From Ascidia mentula (Eukaryota > Chordata > Ascidiacea > Phlebobranchia > Ascidiidae): a stretch of DNA of 64,000 bases. The notes beneath the pieces were generated by a model. That model worked only from the letters and a program-made list of their open reading frames with translations. It was not told the origin of the DNA and made no database searches. The stretch lies in NCBI GenBank assembly GCA_947561715.1, contig OX387197.1, positions 15,869,001 through 15,933,000 on the forward strand, given 5' to 3'. Positions 50,172-62,252 of the stretch are shown one piece after another (within the stretch, counting starts at the first letter, position 1; every line of letters starts with the position of its first letter). A program made the position numbers and the translations under genes.

Positions 50172-51798
50172 TAGGGCCGAAGTTAAGACTGGGTGGGATA
50201 GGCTGGACTCTGTTTTTTTCGAGCCCCCAGCCCACTTAACAATGGGAGACATAGGCTGGACTCTGTTTTTTTCGCGACCAACTTAACAATGGGCGAGATA
50301 TGGCCGAAATTAAGACTGGGTGGGATAGGCTGGACTCTGTTTTTTTCGCGACCCACTTAACAATGGGCGAGATAGGGCCGAAGTTAAGACTGGGTGGGAT
50401 AGGCTGGACTCTGTTCTTTTCGAGCCCCAAGCCCACTTAACAATGGGAGACATAGGCTGGACTCTGTTTTTTTCGCGACCCACTTAACAATGGGCGAGAC
50501 AGGGCCGAAGTTAAGACTGGGTGGGATAGGCTGGACTCTGTTTTTTTCGAGCCCCAAGCCCACTTAACAATGGGAGACATAGGCTGGACTCTGTTTTTTT
50601 CGCGACCCACTTAACAATGGGCGAGATAGGGCCGAAGTTAAGACTGGGTGGGATAGGCTGGACTCTGTTTTTTTCGAGCCCCCAGCCCACTTAACAATGG
50701 GAGACATAGGCTGGACTCTGTTTTTTTCGCGACCCACTTAACAATGGGCGAGACAGGGCCGAAGTTAAGACTGGGTGGGATAGGCTGGACTCTGTTTTTT
50801 TCGAGCCCCAAGCCCACTTAACAATGGGAGACATAGGCTGGACTCTGTTTTTTTCGCGACCCACTTAACAATGGGCGAGATAGGGCCGAAGTTAAGACTG
50901 GGTGGGATAGGCTGGACTCTGTTTTTTTCGAGCCCCAAGCCCACTTAACAATGGGAGACATAGGCTGGACTCTGTTTTTTTCGCGACCCACTTAACAATG
51001 GGCGAGATAGGGCTGAAGTTAAGACTGGGTGGGATAGGCTGGACTCTGTTTTTTTCGAGCCCCCAGCCCACTTAACAATGGGAGACATAGGCTGGAATCT
51101 GTTTTTTTCGCGACCAACTTAACAATGGGCGAGATATGGCCGAAGTTAAGACTGGGTGGGATAGGCTGGACTCTGTTTTTTTCGAGCCCCCAGCCCACTT
51201 AACAATGGGAGACATAGGCTGGACTCTGTTTTTTTCGCGACCAACTTAACAATGGGCGAGATATGGCCGAAGTTAAGACTGGGTGGGATAGGCTGGACTC
51301 TGTTCTTTTCGAGCCCCAAGCCCACTTAACAATGGGAGACATAGGCTGGACTCTGTTTTTTTCGCGACCCACTTAACAATGGGCGAGATATGGCCGAAGT
51401 TAAGACTGGGTGGGATAGGCTGGACTCTGTTTTTTTCGAGCCCCAAGCCCACTTAACAATGGGAGACATTGGCTGGACTCTGTTTTTTTCACGACCCACT
51501 TAACAATGGGCGAGATATGGCCGAAGTTAAGACTGGGTGGGATAGGCTGGACTCTGTTTTTTTCGAGCCCCAAGCCCACTTAACAATGGGAGACATAGGC
51601 TGGACTCTGTTTTTTTCGCGACCCACTTAACAATGGGCGAGATAGGGCCGAAGTTAAGACTGGGTGGGATAGGCTGGACTCTGTTTTTTTCGAGCCCCAA
51701 GCCCACTTAACAATGGGAGACATTGGCTGGACTCTGTTTTTTTCGCGACCCACTTAACAATGGGCGAGATAGGGCCGAAGTTAAGACTGGGTGGGATA
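48466..51798 (+). repeat. Segment 7 (3,333 bp), right domain
   Basis: Composition: 24 full units, 3 solitary B, one 67-bp unit and a 4-bp deletion in an A head at 48995/48996, which joins GGAC directly to the T7 tract. A CACCTAAC box variant follows near 49,076. Both markers recur at 53.5 kb and 62.8 kb and nowhere in the left domain. Confidence 0.87.
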
Positions 51799-51865
51799 GG
51801 CTGGACTCTGTTTTTTTCGAGCCCCCAGCCCACTTAACAATGGGAGGTTAAGACTGGGTGGGATA
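51799..51865 (+). repeat. Truncated 67-bp unit, copy 9
   Basis: It has the same join. The downstream sequence departs from that of copy 8 within about 250 bp. Confidence 0.93.
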
Positions 51866-52955
51866 GGCTGGACTCTGTTTTTTTCGCGACCAACTTAACA
51901 ATGGGCGAGATATGGCCGAAGTTAAGACTGGGTGGGATAGGCTGGACTCTGTTTTTTTCGAGCCCCAAGCCCACTTAACAATGGGAGACATAGGCTGGAC
52001 TCTGTTTTTTTCGCGACCCACTTAACAATGAGCGAGATAGGGCTGAAGTTAAGACTGGGTGGGATAGGCTGGACTCTGTTTTTTTCGAGCCCCAAGCCCA
52101 CTTAACAATGGGAGACATAGGCTGGACTCTGTTTTTTTCGCGACCCACTTAACAATGGGCGAGATAGGGCTGAAGTTAAGACTGGGTGGGATAGGCTGGA
52201 CTCTGTTTTTTTCGAGCCCCCAGCCCACTTAACAATGGGAGACATAGGCTGGAATCTGTTTTTTTCGCGACCAACTTAACAATGGGCGAGATATGGCCGA
52301 AGTTAAGACTGGGTGGGATAGGCTGGACTCTGTTTTTTTCGAGCCCCCAGCCCACTTAACAATGGGAGACATAGGCTGGACTCTGTTTTTTTCGCGACCA
52401 ACTTAACAATGGGCGAGATATGGCCGAAGTTAAGACTGGGTGGGATAGGCTGGACTCTGTTCTTTTCGAGCCCCAAGCCCACTTAACAATGGGAGACATA
52501 GGCTGGACTCTGTTTTTTTCGCGACCCACTTAACAATGGGCGAGATATGGCCGAAGTTAAGACTGGGTGGGATAGGCTGGACTCTGTTTTTTTCGAGCCC
52601 CAAGCCCACTTAACAATGGGAGACATTGGCTGGACTCTGTTTTTTTCACGACCCACTTAACAATGGGCGAGATATGGCCGAAGTTAAGACTGGGTGGGAT
52701 AGGCTGGACTCTGTTTTTTTCGAGCCCCAAGCCCACTTAACAATGGGAGACATAGGCTGGACTCTGTTTTTTTCGCGACCCACTTAACAATGGGCGAGAT
52801 AGGGCCGAAGTTAAGACTGGGTGGGATAGGCTGGACTCTGTTTTTTTCGAGCCCCAAGCCCACTTAACAATGGGAGACATTGGCTGGACTCTGTTTTTTT
52901 CGCGACCCACTTAACAATGGGCGAGATAGGGCCGAAGTTAAGACTGGGTGGGATA
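51799..52955 (+). repeat. Segment 8 (1,157 bp), shortest interval
   Basis: Composition: 8 full units, 1 solitary B and one 67-bp unit. The sequence switches at about 52,044 from a copy of what follows a truncated unit to a copy of what lies at 47,554. This is the join of the 4,490-bp duplication. Confidence 0.85.
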
Positions 52956-54661
52956 GGCTGGACTCTGTTTTTTTCGAGCCCCCAGCCCACTTAACAATGG
53001 GAGGTTAAGACTGGGTGGGATAGGCTGGACTCTGTTTTTTTCGCGACCAACTTAACAATGGGCGAGATATGGCCGAAGTTAAGACTGGGTGGGATAGGCT
53101 GGACTCTGTTTTTTTCGAGCCCCAAGCCCACTTAACAATGGGAGACATAGGCTGGACTCTGTTTTTTTCGCGACCCACTTAACAATGAGCGAGATAGGGC
53201 TGAAGTTAAGACTGGGTGGGATAGGCTGGACTCTGTTTTTTTCGAGCCCCAAGCCCACTTAACAATGGGAGACATAGGCTGGACTCTGTTTTTTTCGCGA
53301 CCCACTTAACAATGGGCGAGATAGGGCCGAAGTTAAGACTGGGTGGGATAGGCTGGACTCTGTTCTTTTCGAGCCCCAAGCCCACTTAACAATGGGAGAC
53401 ATAGGCTGGACTCTGTTTTTTTCGCGACCCACTTAACAATGGGCGAGATAGGGCTGAAGTTAAGACTGGGTGGGATAGGCTGGACTTTTTTTCGAGCCCC
53501 AAGCCCACTTAACAATGGGAGACATAGGCTGGACTCTGTTTTTTTCGCGACCCACCTAACAATGGGCGAGATAGGGCCGAAGTTAAGACTGGGTGGGATA
53601 GGCTGGACTCTGTTTTTTTCGAGCCCCAAGCCCACTTAACAATGGGAGACATAGGCTGGACTCTGTTTTTTTCGCGACCCACTTAACAATGGGCGAGATA
53701 GGGCCGAAGTTAAGACTGGGTGGGATAGGCTGGACTCTGTTTTTTTCGCGACCCACTTAACAATGGGCGAGATAGGGCCGAAGTTAAGACTGGGTGGGAT
53801 AGGCTGGACTCTGTTTTTTTCGAGCCCCAAGCCCACTTAACAATGGGAGACATGGGCTGGACTCTGTTTTTTTCGCGACCCACTTAACAATGGGCGAGAT
53901 AGGGCTGAAGTTAAGACTGGGTGGGATAGGCTGGACTCTGTTTTTTTCGAGCCCCCAGCCCACTTAACAATGGGAGACATAGGCTGGACTCTGTTTTTTT
54001 CGCGACCCACTTAACAATGGGCGAGATAGGGCTGAAGTTAAGACTGGGTGGGATAGGCTGGACTCTGTTTTTTTCGAGCCCCCAGCCCACTTAACAATGG
54101 GAGACATAGGCTGGAATCTGTTTTTTTCGCGACCAACTTAACAATGGGCGAGATAGGGCCGAAGTTAAGACTGGGTGGGATAGGCTGGACTCTGTTTTTT
54201 TCGAGCCCCAAGCCCACTTAACAATGGGAGACATAGGCTGGACTCTGTTTTTTTCGCGACCCACTTAACAATGGGCGAGATAGGGCCGAAGTTAAGACTG
54301 GGTGGGATAGGCTGGACTCTATTTTTTTCGAGCCCCAAGCCCACTTAACAATGGGAGACATAGGCTGGACTCTGTTTTTTTCGCGACCCACTTAACAATG
54401 GGCGAGATAGGGCCGAAGTTAAGACTGGGTGGGATAGGCTGGACTCTGTTTTTTTCGAGCCCCAAGCCCACTTAACAATGGGAGACATAGGCTGGACTCT
54501 GTTTTTTTCGCGTCCCACTTAACAATGGGCGAGATAGGGCTGAAGTTAAGACTGGGTGGGATAGGCTGGACTCTGTTTTTTTCGAGCCCCAAGCCCACTT
54601 AACAATGGGAGACATAGGCTGGACTCTGTTTTTTTCGCGACCCACTTAACAATGGGCGAGA
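52044..54661 (+). repeat. 2.6-kb duplication, right copy (offset 4,490)
   Basis: Partner of 47554-50171. Its left end at about 52,044 is a mosaic junction: upstream is a GAGCGAGATAGGGCTG unit, downstream is the copied sequence. Confidence 0.82.
52956..53022 (+). repeat. Truncated 67-bp unit, copy 10
   Basis: It has the same join and the same flanks as copy 8, at offset 4,490. Confidence 0.93.
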
Positions 54662-57325
54662 CAGGGCCGAAGTTAAGACTGGGTGGGATAGGCTGGACTC
54701 TGTTTTTTTCGAGCCCCAAGCCCACTTAACAATGGGAGACATAGGCTGGACTCTGTTTTTTTCGCGACCCACTTAACAATGGGCGAGATAGGGCCGAAGT
54801 TAAGACTGGGTGGGATAGGCTGGACTCTGTTTTTTTCGCGACCCACTTAACAATGGGCGAGATAGGGCCGAAGTTAAGACTGGGTGGGATAGGCTGGACT
54901 CTGTTCTTTTCGAGCCCCAAGCCCACTTAACAATGGGAGACATAGGCTGGACTCTGTTTTTTTCGCGACCCACTTAACAATGGGCGAGATAGGGTCGAAG
55001 TTAAGACTGGGTGGGATAGGCTGGACTCTGTTTTTTTCGAGCCCCCAGCCCACTTAACAATGGGAGACATAGGCTGGAATCTGTTTTTTTCGCGACCAAC
55101 TTAACAATGGGCGAGATAGGGCCGAAGTTAAGACTGGGTGGGATAGGCTGGACTCTGTTTTTTTCGAGCCCCAAGCCCACTTAACAATGGGAGACATAGG
55201 CTGGACTCTGTTTTTTTCGCGACCCACTTAACAATGGGCGAGATAGGGCCGAAGTTAAGACTGGGTGGGATAGGCTGGACTCTATTTTTTTCGAGCCCCA
55301 AGCCCACTTAACAATGGGAGACATAGGCTGGACTCTGTTTTTTTCGCGACCCACTTAACAATGGGCGAGATAGGGCCGAAGTTAAGACTGGGTGGGATAG
55401 GCTGGACTCTCTTTTTTTCGAGCCCCAAGCCCACTTAACAATGGGAGACATAGGCTGGACTCTGTTTTTTTCGCGTCCCACTTAACAATGGGCGAGATAG
55501 GGCTGAAGTTAAGACTGGGTGGGATAGGCTGGACTCTGTTTTTTTCGAGCCCCAAGCCCACTTAACAATGGGAGACATAGGCTGGACTCTGTTTTTTTCG
55601 CGACCCACTTAACAATGGGCGAGACAGGGCCGAAGTTAAGACTGGGTGGGATAGGCTGGACTCTGTTTTTTTCGCGACCCACTTAACAATGGGCGAGATA
55701 GGGCCGAAGTTAAGACTGGGTGGGATAGGCTGGACTCTGTTCTTTTCGAGCCCCAAGCCCACTTAACAATGGGAGACATAGGCTGGACTCTGTTTTTTTC
55801 GCGACCCACTTAACAATGGGCGAGATAGGGTCGAAGTTAAGACTGGGTGGGATAGGCTGGACTCTGTTCTTTTCGAGCCCCAAGCCCACTTAACAATGGG
55901 AGACATAGGCTGGACTCTGTTTTTTTCGCGACCCACTTAACAATGGGCGAGATAGGGCCGAAGTTAAGACTGGGTGGGATAGGCTGGACTCTGTTTTTTT
56001 CGAGCCCCAAGCCCACTTAACAATGGGAGACATAGGCTGGACTCTGTTTTTTTCGCGACCCACTTAACAATGGGCGAGATAGGGCCGAAGTTAAGACTGG
56101 GTGGGATAGGCTGGACTCTGTTTTTTTCGCGACCCACTTAACAATGGGCGAGATAGGGCCGAAGTTAAGACTGGGTGGGATAGGCTGGACTCTGTTTTTT
56201 TCGAGCCCCAAGCCCACTTAACAATGGGAGACATAGGCTGGACTCTGTTTTTTTCGCGTCCCACTTAACAATGGGCGAGATAGGGCTGAAGTTAAGACTG
56301 GGTGGGATAGGCTGGACTCTGTTTTTTTCGAGCCCCAAGCCCACTTAACAATGGGAGACATAGGCTGGACTCTGTTTTTTTCGCGACCCACTTAACAATG
56401 GGCGAGACAGGGCCGAAGTTAAGACTGGGTGGGATAGGCTGGACTCTGTTTTTTTCGAGCCCCAAGCCCACTTAACAATGGGAGACATAGGCTGGACTCT
56501 GTTTTTTTCGCGACCCACTTAACAATGGGCGAGATAGGGCTGAAGTTAAGACTGGGTGGGATAGGCTGGACTCTGTTTTTTTCGAGCCCCCAGCCCACTT
56601 AACAATGGGAGACATAGGCTGGAATCTGTTTTTTTCGCGACCAACTTAACAATGGGCGAGATATGGCCGAAGTTAAGACTGGGTGGGATAGGCTGGACTC
56701 TGTTTTTATCGAGCCCCCAGCCCACTTAACAATGGGAGACATAGGCTGGACTCTGTTTTTTTCGCGACCAACTTAACAATGGGCGAGATATGGCCGAAGT
56801 TAAGACTGGGTGGGATAGGCTGGACTCTGTTCTTTTCGAGCCCCAAGCCCACTTAACAATGGGAGACATAGGCTGGACTCTGTTTTTTTCGCGACCCACT
56901 TAACAATGGGCGAGATATGGCCGAAGTTAAGACTGGGTGGGATAGGCTGGACTCTGTTTTTTTCGAGCCCCAAGCCCACTTAACAATGGGAGACATTGGC
57001 TGGACTCTGTTCTTTTTACGACCCACTTAACAATGGGCGAGATATGGCCGAAGTTAAGACTGGGTGGGATAGGCTGGACTCTGTTTTTTTCGAGCCCCAA
57101 GCCCACTTAACAATGGGAGACATAGGCTGGACTCTGTTTTTTTCGCGACCCACTTAACAATGGGCGAGATAGGGCCGAAGTTAAGACTGGGTGGGATAGG
57201 CTGGACTCTGTTTTTTTCGAGCCCCAAGCCCACTTAACAATGGGAGACATTGGCTGGACTCTGTTTTTTTCGCGACCCACTTAACAATGGGCGAGATAGG
57301 GCCGAATTTAAGACTGGGTGGGATA
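52956..57325 (+). repeat. Segment 9 (4,370 bp), right domain
   Basis: Composition: 31 full units, 5 solitary B, one 67-bp unit and one 4-bp head deletion at about 53,485. B-B pairs start at 53654, 54744, 55580 and 56035, the densest group in the right domain. Its first part repeats 48.5-50.2 kb; the part after about 56.3 kb repeats 44.5-45.4 kb. Confidence 0.87.
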
Positions 57326-57392
57326 GGCTGGACTCTGTTTTTTTCGAGCCCCCAGCCCACTTAACAATGGGAGGTTAAGACTGGGTGGGATA
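57326..57392 (+). repeat. Truncated 67-bp unit, copy 11
   Basis: It has the same join and is a copy of 45458-45524 at offset 11,868. Confidence 0.93.
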
Positions 57393-60333
57393 GGCTGGAC
57401 TCTGTTTTTTTCGCGACCAACTTAACAATGGGCGAGATATGGCCGAAGTTAAGACTGGGTGGGATAGGCTGGACTCTGTTTTTTTCGAGCCCCAAGCCCA
57501 CTTAACAATGGGAGACATAGGCTGGACTCTGTTTTTTTCGCGACCCACTTAACAATGAGCGAGATAGGGCTGAAGTTAAGACTGGGTGGGATAGGCTGGA
57601 CTCTGTTTTTTTCGAGCCCAAGCCCACTTAACAATGGGAGACATAGGCTGGACTCTGTTTTTTTCGCGACCCACTTAACAATGGGCGAGATAGGGCCGAA
57701 GTTAAGACTGGGTGGGATAGGCTGGACTCTGTTTTTTTCGAGCCCCAAGCCCACTTAACAATGGGAGACATAGGCTGGACTCTGTTTTTTTCGCGACCCA
57801 CTTAACAATGGGCGAGATAGGGCCGAAGTTAAGACTGGGTGGGATAGGCTGGACTCTGTTTTTTTCGAGCCCCCAGCCCACTTAACAATGGGAGACATAG
57901 GCTGGACTCTGTTTTTTTCGCGACCCACTTAACAATGGGCGAGATAGGGCTGAAGTTAAGACTGGGTGGGATAGGCTGGACTCTGTTTTTTTCGAGCCCC
58001 CAGCCCACTTAACAATGGGAGACATAGGCTGGAATCTGTTTTTTTCGCGACCAACTTAACAATGGGCGAGATAGGGCCGAAGTTAAGACTGGGTGGGATA
58101 GGCTGGACTCTGTTTTTTTCGAGCCCCAAGCCCACTTAACAATGGGAGACATAGGCTGGACTCTGTTTTTTTCGCGACCCACTTAACAATGGGCGAGATA
58201 GGGCCGAAGTTAAGACTGGGTGGGATAGGCTGGACTCTATTTTTTTCGAGCCCCAAGCCCACTTAACAATGGGAGACATAGGCTGGACTCTGTTTTTTTC
58301 GCGACCCACTTAACAATGGGCGAGATAGGGCCGAAGTTAAGACTGGGTGGGATAGGCTGGACTCTGTTTTTTTCGAGCCCCAAGCCCACTTAACAATGGG
58401 AGACATAGGCTGGACTCTGTTTTTTTCGCGTCCCACTTAACAATGGGCGAGATAGGGCTGAAGTTAAAACTGGGTGGGATAGGCTGGACTCTGTTTTTTT
58501 CGAGCCCCAAGCCCACTTAACAATGGGAGACATAGGCTGGACTCTGTTTTTTTCGCGACCCACTTAACAATGGGCGAGACAGGGCCGAAGTTAAGACTGG
58601 GTGGGATAGGCTGGACTCTGTTTTTTTCGAGCCCCAAGCCCACTTAACAATGGGAGACATAGGCTGGACTCTGTTTTTTTCGCGACCCACTTAACAATGG
58701 GCGAGATAGGGCCGAAGTTAAGACTGGGTGGGATAGGCTGGACTCTGTTTTTTTCGAGCCCCCAGCCCACTTAACAATGGGAGACATAGGCTGGACTCTG
58801 TTTTTTTCGCGACCAACTTAACAATGGGCGAGATATGGCCGAAATTAAGACTGGGTGGGATAGGCTGGACTCTGTTTTTTTCGCGACCCACTTAACAATG
58901 GGCGAGATAGGGCCGAAGTTAAGACTGGGTGGGATAGGCTGGACTCTGTTCTTTTCGAGCCCCAAGCCCACTTAACAATGGGAGACATAGGCTGGACTCT
59001 GTTTTTTTCGCGACCCACTTAACAATGGGCGAGACAGGGCCGAAGTTAAGACTGGGTGGGATAGGCTGGACTCTGTTTTTTTCGAGCCCCAAGCCCACTT
59101 AACAATGGGAGACATAGGCTGGACTCTGTTTTTTTCGCGACCCACTTAACAATGGGCGAGATAGGGCCGAAGTTAAGACTGGGTGGGATAGGCTGGACTC
59201 TGTTTTTTTCGAGCCCCCAGCCCACTTAACAATGGGAGACATAGGCTGGACTCTGTTTTTTTCGCGACCCACTTAACAATGGGCGAGACAGGGCCGAAGT
59301 TAAGACTGGGTGGGATAGGCTGGACTCTGTTTTTTTCGAGCCCCAAGCCCACTTAACAATGGGAGACATAGGCTGGACTCTGTTTTTTTCGCGACCCACT
59401 TAACAATGGGCGAGATAGGGCCGAAGTTAAGACTGGGTGGGATAGGCTGGACTCTGTTTTTTTCGAGCCCCAAGCCCACTTAACAATGGGAGACATAGGC
59501 TGGACTCTGTTTTTTTCGCGACCCACTTAACAATGGGCGAGATAGGGCTGAAGTTAAGACTGGGTGGGATAGGCTGGACTCTGTTTTTTTCGAGCCCCCA
59601 GCCCACTTAACAATGGGAGACATAGGCTGGAATCTGTTTTTTTCGCGACCAACTTAACAATGGGCGAGATATGGCCGAAGTTAAGACTGGGTGGGATAGG
59701 CTGGACTCTGTTTTTTTCGAGCCCCCAGCCCACTTAACAATGGGAGACATAGGCTGGACTCTGTTTTTTTCGCGACCAACTTAACAATGGGCGAGATATG
59801 GCCGAAGTTAAGACTGGGTGGGATAGGCTGGACTCTGTTCTTTTCGAGCCCCAAGCCCACTTAACAATGGGAGACATAGGCTGGACTCTGTTTTTTTCGC
59901 GACCCACTTAACAATGGGCGAGATATGGCCGAAGTTAAGACTGGGTGGGATAGGCTGGACTCTGTTTTTTTCGAGCCCCAAGCCCACTTAACAATGGGAG
60001 ACATTGGCTGGACTCTGTTTTTTTCACGACCCACTTAACAATGGGCGAGATATGGCCGAAGTTAAGACTGGGTGGGATAGGCTGGACTCTGTTTTTTTCG
60101 AGCCCCAAGCCCACTTAACAATGGGAGACATAGGCTGGACTCTGTTTTTTTCGCGACCCACTTAACAATGGGCGAGATAGGGCCGAAGTTAAGACTGGGT
60201 GGGATAGGCTGGACTCTGTTTTTTTCGAGCCCCAAGCCCACTTAACAATGGGAGACATTGGCTGGACTCTGTTTTTTTCGCGACCCACTTAACAATGGGC
60301 GAGATAGGGCCGAAGTTAAGACTGGGTGGGATA
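57326..60333 (+). repeat. Segment 10 (3,008 bp), copy of segment 6
   Basis: It has identical composition to 45458-48465 (22 full units, 2 solitary B, one 67-bp unit, one 1-bp deletion near 57,615) at a constant offset of 11,868 bp. Every rare marker I compared was retained. Confidence 0.88.
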
Positions 60334-60400
60334 GGCTGGACTCTGTTTTTTTCGAGCCCCCAGCCCACTTAACAATGGGAGGTTAAGACTGGGTGGGATA
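60334..60400 (+). repeat. Truncated 67-bp unit, copy 12
   Basis: It has the same join and is a copy of 48466-48532 at offset 11,868, but without the 4-bp head deletion downstream. Confidence 0.93.
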
Positions 60401-62252
60401 GGCTGGACTCTGTTTTTTTCGCGACCAACTTAACAATGGGCGAGATATGGCCGAAGTTAAGACTGGGTGGGATAGGCTGGACTCTGTTTTTTTCGAGCCC
60501 CAAGCCCACTTAACAATGGGAGACATAGGCTGGACTCTGTTTTTTTCGCGACCCACTTAACAATGAGCGAGATAGGGCTGAAGTTAAGACTGGGTGGGAT
60601 AGGCTGGACTCTGTTTTTTTCGAGCCCCAAGCCCACTTAACAATGGGAGACATAGGCTGGACTCTGTTTTTTTCGCGACCCACTTAACAATGGGCGAGAT
60701 AGGGCCGAAGTTAAGACTGGGTGGGATAGGCTGGACTCTGTTCTTTTCGAGCCCCAAGCCCACTTAACAATGGGAGACATAGGCTGGACTCTGTTTTTTT
60801 CGCGACCCACTTAACAATGGGCGAGATAGGGCTGAAGTTAAGACTGGGTGGGATAGGCTGGACTCTGTTTTTTTCGAGCCCCAAGCCCACTTAACAATGG
60901 GAGACATAGGCTGGACTCTGTTTTTTTCGCGACCCACTTAACAATGGGCGAGATAGGGCCAAAGTTAAGACTGGGTGGGATAGGCTGGACTCTGTTTTTT
61001 TCGAGCCCCAAGCCCACTTAACAATGGGAGACATAGGCTGGACTCTGTTTTTTTCGCGACCCACTTAACAATGGGCGAGATAGGGCCGAAGTTAAGACTG
61101 GGTGGGATAGGCTGGACTCTGTTTTTTTCGAGCCCCCAGCCCACTTAACAATGGGAGACATAGGCTGGACTCTGTTTTTTTCGCGACCCACTTAACAATG
61201 GGCGAGACAGGGCCGAAGTTAAGACTGGGTGGGATAGGCTGGACTCTGTTTTTTTCGAGCCCCAAGCCCACTTAACAATGGGAGACATAGGCTGGACTCT
61301 GTTTTTTTCGCGACCCACTTAACAATGGGCGAGATAGGGCCGAAGTTAAGACTGGGTGGGATAGGCTGGACTCTGTTTTTTTCGAGCCCCAAGCCCACTT
61401 AACAATGGGAGACATAGGCTGGACTCTGTTTTTTTCGCGACCCACTTAACAATGGGCGAGATAGGGCTGAAGTTAAGACTGGGTGGGATAGGCTGGACTC
61501 TGTTTTTTTCGAGCCCCCAGCCCACTTAACAATGGGAGACATAGGCTGGAATCTGTTTTTTTCGCGACCAACTTAACAATGGGCGAGATATGGCCGAAGT
61601 TAAGACTGGGTGGGATAGGCTGGACTCTGTTTTTTTCGAGCCCCCAGCCCACTTAACAATGGGAGACATAGGCTGGACTCTGTTTTTTTCGCGACCAACT
61701 TAACAATGGGCGAGATATGGCCGAAGTTAAGACTGGGTGGGATAGGCTGGACTCTGTTCTTTTCGAGCCCCAAGCCCACTTAACAATGGGAGACATAGGC
61801 TGGACTCTGTTTTTTTCGCGACCCACTTAACAATGGGCGAGATATGGCCGAAGTTAAGACTGGGTGGGATAGGCTGGACTCTGTTTTTTTCGAGCCCCAA
61901 GCCCACTTAACAATGGGAGACATTGGCTGGACTCTGTTTTTTTCACGACCCACTTAACAATGGGCGAGATATGGCCGAAGTTAAGACTGGGTGGGATAGG
62001 CTGGACTCTGTTTTTTTCGAGCCCCAAGCCCACTTAACAATGGGAGACATAGGCTGGACTCTGTTTTTTTCGCGACCCACTTAACAATGGGCGAGATAGG
62101 GCCGAAGTTAAGACTGGGTGGGATAGGCTGGACTCTGTTTTTTTCGAGCCCCAAGCCCACTTAACAATGGGAGACATTGGCTGGACTCTGTTTTTTTCGC
62201 GACCCACTTAACAATGGGCGAGATAGGGCCGAAGTTAAGACTGGGTGGGATA
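60334..62252 (+). repeat. Segment 11 (1,919 bp), right domain
   Basis: Composition: 14 full units, 1 solitary B and one 67-bp unit, with no B-B pair. The sequence follows 48.5-48.99 kb at offset 11,868 to about 60.86 kb. From about 60.96 kb it follows 47.2 kb onward at offset 13,787, so it contains a junction. Confidence 0.85.

Larger units (their letters stand above)
56325..60863 (+). repeat. 4.5-kb duplication, right copy (offset 11,868)
   Basis: Partner of 44457-48995. The only differences I noted are two substitutions in one head near 57,012-57,019. Confidence 0.82.
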
